The notes below the pieces were generated by a model that saw nothing but the letters and a program-made list of their open reading frames with translations, searched no databases and was not told the DNA's origin. The position numbers and the translations under genes were made by a program. Positions 1 to 6,534 of a stretch of 7,289 nucleotides of DNA are shown here, in pieces (the first letter of the stretch is position 1; the number at the start of each line of letters is the position of its first letter). This stretch comes from Actinomycetes bacterium (GTDB lineage: Bacteria > Actinomycetota > Acidimicrobiia > Spongiisociales > UBA5794): assembly GCA_023336765.1 (NCBI GenBank), contig JAMBLL010000185.1, positions 1 through 7,289 of the forward strand, read 5' to 3'.

Positions 1-2
1 CT

Positions 3-1601
3 CTAGTTGATTCGGCGTTCGTACCCTGCCCATTCCTTCTCGCGCAGGACGTACTTCTGGATCTTGCCTGTGGATGTCTTGGGGAGGACGCCGATGATGT
101 CGACCGCGTCGGGTGCCTTGAAGTGAGCGAGTTGCCCACGAACGTGCTCGATGATGTCTGCCTCGGTCGTGTCCTGGCCGTCCTTGAGGACGACGAACGC
201 CTTGGGCCGCTCACCCCAACGCTCATGGGGTACGGCCACTACCGCGCACTCCAACACCGCGGGATGGGACGCGATCGCTCGCTCGACCTCGATCGTCGAG
301 ATGTTCTCGCCACCAGAGATCACGATGTCCTTGGAGCGGTCGCGCAGGTCGATGTAGCTGTCTGGATGCCACACGGCGACATCGCCGGAGTGGAACTTGC
401 CGCCACGGAAGGCTTCGTGGGTCGTGTCGGGGTCCGCAAAGTACCCCTTCATCACGTTGTTCCCGCGCATGACCACCTCGCCGAGTGTTTCGGCATCCCT
501 GGGCACGTCGTTCATCTCATCGTCCACGACCCTTGTGGGGTCCGCGATGATATAGGACACCCCCTGGCGCGACAGGAAATTCGCACGTTCGGAAACATTC
601 ATGTCACCAACACCTGGCTGGAGTTCGCACACCGTATGAGGCCCGTATGTCTCGGTGAGGCCATAGACGTGGACGATATTCGCTCCCAGACCCTCCATCG
701 TCTCGATGATCGTCGGACTGGGTGGGGCGCCCGCTGTGGTGATCGTCAATCGTTGGGGGAACGGGTGTGCAGCCGGGTCGTTGGCGAGGCCGATCAGCAC
801 CGTCGGTGCTGCGTTGAGATGGGTGACCCCTTTGGTGTCGATCAGCGACCAGATGACAGCAGGGTCAACCTGGCGGAGACACACATGAGTTCCCCCAATG
901 GCTGTGATACCCCACGTCGTGCACCAACCGTTGCAGTGGAACATGGGCAATGTCCACAGGTAGACCGAATCAAGCGTATGTCTCGAGTGGATGATCTCGC
1001 CGAGGGCGTTGAGGTATGCGCCTCGGTGCGTGTACATCACTCCCTTGGGTTGCCCTGTCGTGCCTGAGGTGTAGTTGATCGAGATCGTGCGTTCCTCGTC
1101 GTCGACCCTCCACGGCAACGGGTCGTCTGTGCCGCGAGCGAGCAGGTCGGCGTACGGGGTCGTAGCGAATCCGGGGTCGCTTCCGACCTCTTCGATGGCG
1201 ACGATCTCGGTGACGGTTGCGAGGTCTGAAACGATGGGGGAGAGGGTCCCCAGCAGTTCGGTGTCACCAACGAGCATCGTGGCACCGGAGTGGTCGAGGA
1301 TGGTTCTGATCTCGTCGGCAGAGAGCCTCGTGTTGATCGCAACGAGGACAGCGGATACGAGCGGTACGGCGAAGTGCGCTATCAGCATCTCAGGTGTGTT
1401 CGGGCACAGATAGGCAACACGGTCGCCTTCGCCGATACCTGAAGCCGTAAGTGCGTGCCCGAGACGGGTGGCGTGGGCAGCCATCTCTGCGTAGTCGATC
1501 TCCCTATCGCCATACAAGATCGCCGTCTTGTCAGGCCATACGATCGCCGAACGCTCAAGGAATGACAGTGGTGTCAGTTCTGTTCGGTAGACCTTGCTCA
1601 C
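3..1601 (-). CDS. Acyl-CoA synthetase (AMP-forming; medium-chain / DmdB-like fatty-acid CoA ligase)
   Basis: Cytoplasmic enzyme that activates a carboxylic acid with ATP to an acyl-adenylate and then forms the acyl-CoA thioester. Visible motifs of the adenylate-forming family, counted from the start chosen here: P-loop YTSGTTGQPKG (177-187), YGLTET (313-318), HSGD (404-407), hinge region RSKDIVISGGENI (422-434), and C-terminal PKTSTGKIQK (507-516) with the catalytic lysine at 513. The 532-residue length is normal and the protein looks intact. The open frame extends to a GTG at 1613, but I prefer the GTG at 1601. It forms a GTGA overlap with the upstream gene's stop and gives the N-terminus MSKVYRTELTP. 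Neither start has a clear Shine-Dalgarno, which fits translational coupling. The overall sequence recalls the 3-methylmercaptopropionate/medium-chain CoA ligase group; the actual acid cannot be read from sequence. The stop codon lies at 3-5, so nothing can be said about a terminator. Confidence 0.93.
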   Translation of the reverse strand: MSKVYRTELTPLSFLERSAIVWPDKTAILYGDREIDYAEMAAHATRLGHALTASGIGEGDRVAYLCPNTPEMLIAHFAVPLVSAVLVAINTRLSADEIRTILDHSGATMLVGDTELLGTLSPIVSDLATVTEIVAIEEVGSDPGFATTPYADLLARGTDDPLPWRVDDEERTISINYTSGTTGQPKGVMYTHRGAYLNALGEIIHSRHTLDSVYLWTLPMFHCNGWCTTWGITAIGGTHVCLRQVDPAVIWSLIDTKGVTHLNAAPTVLIGLANDPAAHPFPQRLTITTAGAPPSPTIIETMEGLGANIVHVYGLTETYGPHTVCELQPGVGDMNVSERANFLSRQGVSYIIADPTRVVDDEMNDVPRDAETLGEVVMRGNNVMKGYFADPDTTHEAFRGGKFHSGDVAVWHPDSYIDLRDRSKDIVISGGENISTIEVERAIASHPAVLECAVVAVPHERWGERPKAFVVLKDGQDTTEADIIEHVRGQLAHFKAPDAVDIIGVLPKTSTGKIQKYVLREKEWAGYERRIN

Positions 1602-2368
1602 TGGCCGGGCCACTGTGGTTTGCGCTTGTCGAGGAACGCCCCCATGCCCTCCTGCGCGTGCTCGTTGCCTGCATTCGTTGCCATCACGGGGGTTGCAATG
1701 GCGTACGCATCATCGATGGGGAGGCCTTCCTGTGCATAGAACGTGCACTTGCCGAGCGAGATCGTGTGCTTCGAGAACTCGAGGATCTTGTTCGCCAGTT
1801 CGAGCACGGCTTCGTCGAGGTCATCTGCCGGAACCGCCTGGTTGATGAGTCCCCATTCCACAGCGGTGTCCGCTGACACGGGCTCGCCCGTGAGGAGCAT
1901 CTGCATGGCGCGCTTCGGCCCGACAGAGCGGCTCACCGCCACGTTCGGGGTGTGGCAGAACAGGCCGATCTTGACGCCTGGTGTTGCGAACCAGGCGGTA
2001 TCGGCTGCGATCGCAAGGTCGCAGGTGGCGACGAGTTGACATCCAGCAGCAGTAGCGATCCCCTGGACGCGTGCGATCACCGGCTGGCGGAGGTCCCTGA
2101 TCGTATTCATCATCGATTCGCATGTGGCGAAGAGCTCCGAGTAATACGCGTCGTCGCGGTCCATCATCTCCTTGAGATCATGGCCCGCAGAGAACACCTT
2201 CCCCTCGGCGGTGAGGACAACGACCCCAACCTCGGTCGGCACAGCGTTGAGGGCTTCGATGACCGCCTGCATGAACTCGAGGCCCAGAGCATTTCGTTTC
2301 TCGGGCCGAGCGAGCGTGATGGTCGCAATGGGTCCGTCGACCTCGACTCGGACATTTTCGGTGGCCAT
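1598..2368 (-). CDS. Enoyl-CoA hydratase/isomerase-family (crotonase-fold) protein, ECHDC3-like
   Basis: A 256-residue crotonase-fold protein of standard length. The CoA-binding and oxyanion-hole segments are visible: SAGHDLKE (60-67) and GIATAAGCQLVATCDLA (103-119). The C-terminal GAFLDKRKPQW (243-253) is typical of the family. The glutamates that activate water in classical hydratases (Glu144 and Glu164 of the rat mitochondrial enzyme) correspond here to Gln111 and Gly131, with the same 20-residue spacing. Ordinary enoyl-CoA hydration is therefore doubtful. The GCQLVATCD, TPGVKIGLFC and SLGKCTFY segments resemble the ECHDC3 subgroup, whose reaction is poorly defined. The start is the ATG at 2366-2368, preceded by AGGAG with a 7-base spacer. 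The frame stays open upstream, but that part has no family similarity. The gene is first in a leftward pair and overlaps the CoA ligase by 4 bases, so it probably handles an acyl-CoA made by that enzyme. Confidence 0.92.
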   Translation of the reverse strand: MATENVRVEVDGPIATITLARPEKRNALGLEFMQAVIEALNAVPTEVGVVVLTAEGKVFSAGHDLKEMMDRDDAYYSELFATCESMMNTIRDLRQPVIARVQGIATAAGCQLVATCDLAIAADTAWFATPGVKIGLFCHTPNVAVSRSVGPKRAMQMLLTGEPVSADTAVEWGLINQAVPADDLDEAVLELANKILEFSKHTISLGKCTFYAQEGLPIDDAYAIATPVMATNAGNEHAQEGMGAFLDKRKPQWPGQ

Positions 2369-2375
2369 GGTGCTG

Positions 2376-2380
2376 CTCCT
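2376..2380 (-). promoter_or_regulatory. Ribosome binding site of the crotonase gene
   Basis: AGGAG on the minus strand, 7 bases before the ATG at 2368. It fixes the start against the much longer open frame that continues upstream. Confidence 0.8.
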
Positions 2381-2408
2381 GGAGGTGGTGCATGTCAGGG
2401 TGTGCTGC

Positions 2409-2438
2409 ACCCTACCACCAGAGACAGTGGAGTTGGAA
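2409..2438 (-). promoter_or_regulatory. Candidate promoter of the crotonase / CoA-ligase pair
   Basis: On the minus strand, TTCCAA (2438-2433) lies 18 bases before TAGGGT (2414-2409). TGG precedes the -10, giving an extended -10 feature. The start site would fall near 2402, leaving a leader of about 34 bases. The match to consensus is weak (3 of 6 in each box), so this is only a candidate. The inverted repeat AGGGTG-N5-CACCCT (2397-2413) overlaps the -10 and the predicted start, a position suited to a repressor. Confidence 0.3.
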
Positions 2439-2513
2439 GGAACTGATTTCGGACTGCGAAGAACGGGATGCGATGAGTTCACCACACCGGCACGGCGCGG
2501 GACCTTACGGCTG

Positions 2514-2523
2514 GCGTTAACGC
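2514..2523. repeat. Short perfect palindrome GCGTTAACGC
   Basis: A 10-base perfect palindrome in the divergent region, about 30 bases left of the LacI-like palindrome. It could be a weak operator, but it is short enough to be chance. Confidence 0.3.
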
Positions 2524-2549
2524 ACGGCAATGGGTAGCTTGGTCGTGAC

Positions 2550-2563
2550 GGTAAACGATTACC
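2550..2563. promoter_or_regulatory. Candidate LacI-family operator
   Basis: GGTAAACGATTACC is a 14-base palindrome with one mismatched pair and a central CG. That is the usual form of LacI/PurR-family operators, which often control ribose-type ABC transporter operons. It lies about 36 bases upstream of the candidate -35 of the rightward promoter and about 190 bases from the leftward coding start. It could serve either direction, or act by looping. No LacI-family gene is in the window, so the assignment rests on form alone. Confidence 0.45.
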
Positions 2564-2598
2564 AATTGCGGAATGTCGTGAGCCGAGCGGGCAGCCAT

Positions 2599-2628
2599 TT
2601 GATTGCCCGGCGTGGCGAGTGCTAGCCT
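2599..2628 (+). promoter_or_regulatory. Candidate promoter of the sugar ABC transporter operon
   Basis: TTGATT (2599-2604) and TAGCCT (2623-2628) are separated by 18 bases, and TGC precedes the -10 (extended -10). The form TGCTAGCCT resembles common actinobacterial housekeeping -10 regions. Transcription would start near 2634-2636, inside the first of two tandem dyads, and leave a leader of about 165 bases before the binding-protein gene. This is the best candidate on this strand, but it is not proven. Confidence 0.45.
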
Positions 2629-2661
2629 GCACGACTGTGCAGGTCTGCACAAAGGTGCAGA
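2626..2661. promoter_or_regulatory. Tandem double-dyad operator candidate
   Basis: Two perfect inverted repeats stand side by side. The first is CCTGCAC (2626-2632), 4 bases, GTGCAGG (2637-2643). The second is TCTGCAC (2644-2650), 4 bases, GTGCAGA (2655-2661). The core half-sites CTGCAC/GTGCAG start at 2627, 2637, 2645 and 2655, so the dyads are 18 bases apart centre to centre. They begin within the candidate -10 box and cover the predicted start site, the usual place for a repressor. Two dimers could bind adjacent sites. An RNA hairpin role is an alternative. I do not recognise the cognate regulator. Confidence 0.6.
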
Positions 2662-2784
2662 TACGTTCAATACCGGAGTCGAAACGAGAATCAGACACGC
2701 GACGGAAGACCATGAGGCCCAATCGGCCACGCACAAGAACGAGCAATACGACTCATCGTCATGCGTCGATCCATCGCACTCCCG

Positions 2785-2790
2785 AGGAGG
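2785..2790 (+). promoter_or_regulatory. Ribosome binding site of the binding-protein gene
   Basis: AGGAGG, a full consensus Shine-Dalgarno, lies 9 bases before the ATG at 2800. It decides the start against the in-frame ATG at 2761, which lacks a ribosome binding site and would put an RRKH-rich extension before the signal peptide. Confidence 0.85.
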
Positions 2791-2799
2791 AAACATAGG

Positions 2800-3936
2800 A
2801 TGACAAGCCTACAAGGGGCATCCAAGAAGAAGGGGGTCGCACTCCTTGCGATTCTCCTCGCATTCGCGCTGCTTGCAGCGAGTTGCTCACAGGACAGCGA
2901 TACCACCGAGGATACGACCGCCACGACGGTCGCGGCTGACACCGGGACCGCCGAGGAAACGACGGCACCCGCACCCGCACCGTTCAACGGAACGGAACCG
3001 GTAAAGATCGCTGTTGTTCAGAACAGCGGTGCAGGCGACTACTTCCAGCAGTGGACGAATGGAGCCAAGCAGCAAGCTGACGCGCTCGGCATCGAGTACA
3101 CCTGGTACGACGCTCAGGCCGACAATGCCAAGCAGGCCACGGACATGGAAACGGCGATCGGGACCGGTGTTGCCGGCATCGTTGTCGACCATGGCCAGAC
3201 CGATACGATGTGCCCGTTGATCAACGACGCGCTCGAAGCGGGCATCTTTGTTGTGATCTACGACATTGCAATCCAGGAATGTGCTCCGGGTGCTGTTCAG
3301 ACGCAGCAGTCCGATGCGAGCCTTGCTGATCTGACACTCGGTCAGATGTACGAGGACATCGGTGGCGATGAGAACGTTGGCTACGTCAACATTCTCGGTA
3401 TCGCCCCGCTCGACCGTCGCCACGTTGTCTGGGAGGAATACACCGCAGAAAGCCCATGGGCACAGCAGTTCTTCGTTGGAGAGTTCACGAACTCTGTTGC
3501 GACGGACAACGCACAACTGGTCGACGCGGCCCTGAAGGCCAACCCGGACATCCGTGCGATCTTCGCTCCATACGATGAGTTGACAAAGGGCACCGTTTCA
3601 GCGATCAACGACAACGGTCTCTCCGAGACAGTCTGGGCGTATGGCATCGACATCTCCAATGCGGACATCGAAGTCATGACAGCTGAAGGCAGTCCCTGGA
3701 AGGCGACAGCCACCACGGACCCGAACGCCATCGGTGCAGCGGTGATGCGGACCATGATCCTCGAACTCGCTGGCCAGCAGGTCGATCGCCTGGTCGATTT
3801 CCCCGGTGTGCTCGTGACACAGGACTTCCTGGTGTCGAACGAGATCAAGAACATGGTTGACCTGAGGGCAGCGATGCCTGAACTCAACCTGTCTGCGGTC
3901 CAGTCAGCCGACTGGATCCCGTCGATCGAGTTCTAA
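2800..3936 (+). CDS. Sugar ABC transporter substrate-binding lipoprotein (RbsB-like, periplasmic-binding-protein type I fold)
   Basis: Extracytoplasmic, lipid-anchored receptor of the importer encoded downstream. The 378-residue protein starts with a lysine-containing n-region (KKK, 9-11), a hydrophobic core (about 12-27) and a lipobox LAASC, with Cys29 as the lipidation site. A Thr/Ala/Glu/Pro-rich linker (about 32-61) precedes the ligand-binding domain. The domain opens with KIAVVQNSGAGDYFQQWTNGAK (69 onward), which fits the Peripla_BP_4 family of ribose-type receptors. Lobe segments include GIVVDH (126-131), VVIYDIA (151-157), AIFAPYDELTKG (253-264) and YGIDIS (281-286). The only cysteines in the mature domain are C138 and C161, a possible disulfide pair. 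It is the first gene of the operon and has the strongest ribosome binding site, as expected for a receptor needed in excess. A 36-base gap separates it from the ATPase gene. The ligand is not identifiable; the downstream isomerase suggests a pentose or 5-modified pentose. Confidence 0.92.
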   Translation: MTSLQGASKKKGVALLAILLAFALLAASCSQDSDTTEDTTATTVAADTGTAEETTAPAPAPFNGTEPVKIAVVQNSGAGDYFQQWTNGAKQQADALGIEYTWYDAQADNAKQATDMETAIGTGVAGIVVDHGQTDTMCPLINDALEAGIFVVIYDIAIQECAPGAVQTQQSDASLADLTLGQMYEDIGGDENVGYVNILGIAPLDRRHVVWEEYTAESPWAQQFFVGEFTNSVATDNAQLVDAALKANPDIRAIFAPYDELTKGTVSAINDNGLSETVWAYGIDISNADIEVMTAEGSPWKATATTDPNAIGAAVMRTMILELAGQQVDRLVDFPGVLVTQDFLVSNEIKNMVDLRAAMPELNLSAVQSADWIPSIEF

Positions 3937-3972
3937 GCAACAGCTATCCGAGATGCCTGAAGGAGAAACCAG

Positions 3973-5478
3973 ATGACGGCAGTGGTCGAGATGCGAGACA
4001 TCACGATGGCCTTTGGCACCAACCAGGTGCTGAAGGGAATCGATCTCGACCTTGAGCCGGGAAAGGTGACGGCTCTGCTCGGCGCCAACGGCGCTGGGAA
4101 GTCGACGCTCATCAAGGTTCTCTCAGGCGTACACAACAACTACGGCGGCACCGTCCTCATCGACGGTGCCGCCGTACATCTCGATCACCCGACCACGGCT
4201 CAAAGCTACGGTATCGAGGCCGTCCATCAAAAGATCGCAGATGGTGTTGTGCCAGGGTTGAGTGTCGCCGAGAATTTCCTGTTCGAAGACATCGTGAACA
4301 ACCGGATCTCTCGGACCGCATCGATGCGCAGCATCCTCCCGCGATCCAAGGAGGTCGCATCCATCCTGAGCCTTGACTGGCCGGACGATGTGATGCGCAG
4401 CGATATCTTTGAACTCCCGATCGCCGATCAGCAACTTCTGCTTCTTGCGCGGTCACTCGTCCACGAACCGCGACTTCTCATCCTGGACGAACCCACTTCA
4501 GCCCTATCAGACTCTGAGGCCCAGCGACTCTTTACCGTCATCAGACGCCTCCGCGATGAAGGTGTGGCCATCTTGTACGTGTCACACCGTCTCCAGGAGA
4601 TCGATGCTATCGGAGACAGGCTCATCGTGCTGCGCGATGGAGTGATTCGCAGCGACCATCCCCAACCATTCGACTGGGCCGATGCACTTCACCAGATGCT
4701 TGGCGAAGCAGAAGCAACTTCCGACGACGATCGAGGAGAACAACGTGGCACGGACGACGTTCTGTGTCTATCAGGCGTCCAACTGCTGGACGAATCGGTA
4801 CCGTTCGACATTTCCTTCAGATCGGGCGAGGTAGCGGGCGTCTTCGGACTCCTTGGCTCCGGTGGAAGCGAACTGGCACTGGGCATGTTCGGTGCAGATC
4901 CCTTTGTCGGAGGGGAGATGACGCTCAATCGAAAACCGTTCGCACCCAAAGCACCTGCCGACGCGATCGCCCAGGATGTCTACATGGTGCCCGAGGACAG
5001 GGTTGCCGGAACCATCATCAAGAATTGGAGCATCGCACACACGTCCACGTTCCCGTTTCTCAGGGATGTCTCGAGGTTCGCGGTGATGAATTGGCGTGCT
5101 GAGGACAAGGTGGGAAGTTCCGTCATCGATGAATTCGACGTTGTTGCCCAATCCCCCCATGACCCCGTCATATCGCTTTCGGGTGGGAACCAGCAGAAGG
5201 TGGTTGTGGGCAGGTGGCTGCGCATGAACCCGACGGTCATGATCCTCAACGAACCGTTCCAGGGCGTTGACGTAGGGGCCCGTCGGGATCTCGCCAACAA
5301 GGCACGCGAGGTCGCAGCGGCAGGGTCAGCAGTGATCGTGATGTCCACAGACCTTGGAGAGATCATGCAGGTATCAGACCGGGTCATCGTGCTCGCCGAC
5401 GGAGATCTGCGCCACGATGCATACCTGTCTGAGACCAGCCGAGAAGAGATCCTGTCGAAACTTACGGAGGTTGAGTAA
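3973..5478 (+). CDS. Sugar ABC transporter ATP-binding protein with two nucleotide-binding domains (RbsA/MglA-like)
   Basis: Cytoplasmic energy-coupling subunit of the importer, 501 residues, the usual length for a fused double-ATPase. Domain 1 has Walker A GANGAGKST (37-45), a Q-loop glutamine at 86, a weak signature LPIADQQLLLLARSL (148-162), Walker B LLILDEPTSAL (168-178) and a switch histidine at 205. Domain 2 has a degenerate Walker A (GLLGSGGSE, 292-300, lacking GKS/T), a good signature LSGGNQQKV (402-410) and Walker B MILNEPFQGVD (423-433). In that Walker B, Asn426 stands where Asp is usual, while Glu427 is kept. The switch histidine is absent (MSTDLGE, 457-463). Degeneracy of domain 2 is normal in the RbsA group; the Asn is less usual. 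The start is supported by AGGAG at 3961-3965, 7 bases before the ATG. A perfect 15-bp hairpin lies within codons 57-68. The stop abuts the permease start. Confidence 0.94.
   Translation: MTAVVEMRDITMAFGTNQVLKGIDLDLEPGKVTALLGANGAGKSTLIKVLSGVHNNYGGTVLIDGAAVHLDHPTTAQSYGIEAVHQKIADGVVPGLSVAENFLFEDIVNNRISRTASMRSILPRSKEVASILSLDWPDDVMRSDIFELPIADQQLLLLARSLVHEPRLLILDEPTSALSDSEAQRLFTVIRRLRDEGVAILYVSHRLQEIDAIGDRLIVLRDGVIRSDHPQPFDWADALHQMLGEAEATSDDDRGEQRGTDDVLCLSGVQLLDESVPFDISFRSGEVAGVFGLLGSGGSELALGMFGADPFVGGEMTLNRKPFAPKAPADAIAQDVYMVPEDRVAGTIIKNWSIAHTSTFPFLRDVSRFAVMNWRAEDKVGSSVIDEFDVVAQSPHDPVISLSGGNQQKVVVGRWLRMNPTVMILNEPFQGVDVGARRDLANKAREVAAAGSAVIVMSTDLGEIMQVSDRVIVLADGDLRHDAYLSETSREEILSKLTEVE
4141..4176 (+). 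repeat. Perfect 15-bp inverted repeat (hairpin) inside the ATPase gene
   Basis: Left arm TACGGCGGCACCGTC (4141-4155), loop CTCATC (4156-4161), right arm GACGGTGCCGCCGTA (4162-4176). All 15 pairs match and 11 are G-C, so the mRNA would form a very stable stem-loop. It covers codons 57-68 (YGGT...DGAAV) about 170 bases into the gene. No T-run follows the right arm, so it is not a standard intrinsic terminator. A role in mRNA stability or processing, or in slowing translation, is possible but inferred. Confidence 0.85.
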
Positions 5479-6534
5479 GTGAGCAAGAACGAACAAGCCA
5501 CAGATGCCCAGTTGCCTGAGGCCAAACACCACATCGACTTCCGCAACCTCGTGGTCCGCTACGGCTTCATTGCGGTGACGGTGTTCTTTTTCGTGTTCTT
5601 CTACGCAACCATCCCAGCCTTCCGGCTCTCGACAACGATGCTGTCTATGTTGAAATTCACGAGCGTCGTTGCGATAGCGGGCCTTGGAGTGACGATAACT
5701 ATGGTCGTCGGTGGCCTTGACCTCTCCGTTGGTTCGATAGCGGGTATGTCGGTGACCGTTGCGGCCATGACGATGGTCATCTACGGTCAGCAAGGATCCG
5801 TCGCGATCGTAGCGGTACTGATCGCAGGCGCGCTTATCGGCGCATTCAACGCATTCCTGATCGTGATCCTGAAGATCCCTGACCTCCTGGCAACCCTTGC
5901 CACCATGTTCCTGGTCCAAGGTTTGAAACTTATACCCGTCGAAGGCCAGTCGGTGTCTTCGGGTCTCATCCTGAGGGACGGGTCGGTCGCTCCTGGCAAA
6001 TTCACGGAAGGGTTCCTCCAGATCAACCGCGGGACGATCGGGGCGGTGTCGTACCCCGTGATCATCTTTGCGGTGCTGACCCTTGCGACATGGTTCTTCC
6101 TGTCGAGGACCAAGTGGGGGCGCATCATGTACGCCATCGGCTCGAATCCTGAGGCTGCACGCCTTGCCGGTGCAAGGGTTGGTCGATACAAGGCGCTCGC
6201 CTACATGATCTCGGGTGTGTTCGCTGCGATCGCCGGGTTGATTCTCTCATCGCGAATCGGCCAGGGCGACATCTCGGCAGGTAGCTCTCTCCTCCTGGAT
6301 GCCGTTGCGGTCGCCCTCGTCGGTACGTCTGTGCTCGGAGCGAACAAGCCGAATGCGTTGGGTACCGCCCTTGGTGCCATTCTCATCGGGATACTGCTCA
6401 CGGGTACCACGATGATGAACTTCCCGTTCTACTGGCAGGACGTTGTCAAGGGTCTTGTCCTGCTTGTTGCGCTGATACTGTCATACACGTTGTCCGACAA
6501 GAAGCAGCGTCACGTGGAGGCGGTGCCAACGTGA
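5479..6534 (+). CDS. Sugar ABC transporter permease (RbsC-like, BPD_transp_2 family)
   Basis: Membrane channel subunit of the importer, 351 residues. It has a short hydrophilic N-terminus (1-27) and many hydrophobic segments, roughly 28-46, 57-78, 84-102, 107-131, 136-149, 192-209, 238-257, 271-288, 295-310 and 322-338. The family hallmark GGLDLSVGSIAG (78-89) is present. The cytoplasmic coupling loop reads GRIMYAIGSNPEAARLAGARVGR (214-236), as in RbsC-type permeases. As only one permease gene is present, the channel is probably a homodimer. The start is a GTG immediately after the ATPase stop (0-base gap), with GGAGG at 5466-5470 and an 8-base spacer. The end overlaps the isomerase start by 4 bases (GTGA). 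Nothing looks truncated. Confidence 0.93.
   Translation: MSKNEQATDAQLPEAKHHIDFRNLVVRYGFIAVTVFFFVFFYATIPAFRLSTTMLSMLKFTSVVAIAGLGVTITMVVGGLDLSVGSIAGMSVTVAAMTMVIYGQQGSVAIVAVLIAGALIGAFNAFLIVILKIPDLLATLATMFLVQGLKLIPVEGQSVSSGLILRDGSVAPGKFTEGFLQINRGTIGAVSYPVIIFAVLTLATWFFLSRTKWGRIMYAIGSNPEAARLAGARVGRYKALAYMISGVFAAIAGLILSSRIGQGDISAGSSLLLDAVAVALVGTSVLGANKPNALGTALGAILIGILLTGTTMMNFPFYWQDVVKGLVLLVALILSYTLSDKKQRHVEAVPT

Larger units (their letters stand above)
2369..2799. other. Divergent intergenic regulatory region, no gene
   Basis: About 430 bases between the starts of the leftward crotonase gene and the rightward binding-protein gene. Frames crossing it look like shadows or extensions without family features. 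It contains candidate promoters on both strands and at least five inverted repeats: AGGGTG-N5-CACCCT (2397-2413), GCGTTAACGC (2514-2523), GGTAAACGATTACC (2550-2563), CGGGCA-N10-TGCCCG (2588-2609), and a tandem pair of CTGCAC-N4-GTGCAG (2627-2660). No regulator gene is present, so the proteins acting here are encoded elsewhere. From about 2662 to 2783 I see only an unremarkable leader. Confidence 0.75.

Noticed and set aside
123..1067. A 314-codon open frame on the plus strand opposite the CoA ligase
   Set aside because: It lies wholly antisense to a gene with complete adenylate-forming motifs, shows no recognisable domain, and is the kind of long shadow frame common in GC-rich DNA.
1599..1613. 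GTG at 1613 as the start of the CoA ligase
   Set aside because: It would lengthen the overlap to 16 bases and add only four residues (MARP). The GTG at 1601 gives the common 4-base GTGA coupling, although neither start has a clear Shine-Dalgarno.
2369..2746. N-terminal extension of the crotonase frame by 126 codons
   Set aside because: The added residues have no family similarity, and a well-placed AGGAG precedes the internal ATG at 2368, which gives the normal family length.
2636..2783. Possible riboswitch in the leader of the transporter operon
   Set aside because: The predicted leader of about 165 bases shows no SAM, purine or other riboswitch core that I can recognise, and no terminator-like hairpin with a T-run.
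2761..2799. Earlier ATG start for the binding protein
   Set aside because: It has no Shine-Dalgarno and adds a basic stretch before an already complete signal peptide. The full AGGAGG lies within this stretch and serves the ATG at 2800.
3937..3972. Terminator or attenuator between receptor and ATPase genes
   Set aside because: The 36-base gap has no inverted repeat of useful length and no T-run. It only carries the ATPase ribosome binding site.
4141..4176. Intrinsic terminator inside the ATPase gene
   Set aside because: The stem is strong, but the following bases (CATCTCGATC) lack a T-run, and the reading frame continues through all the ATPase motifs.
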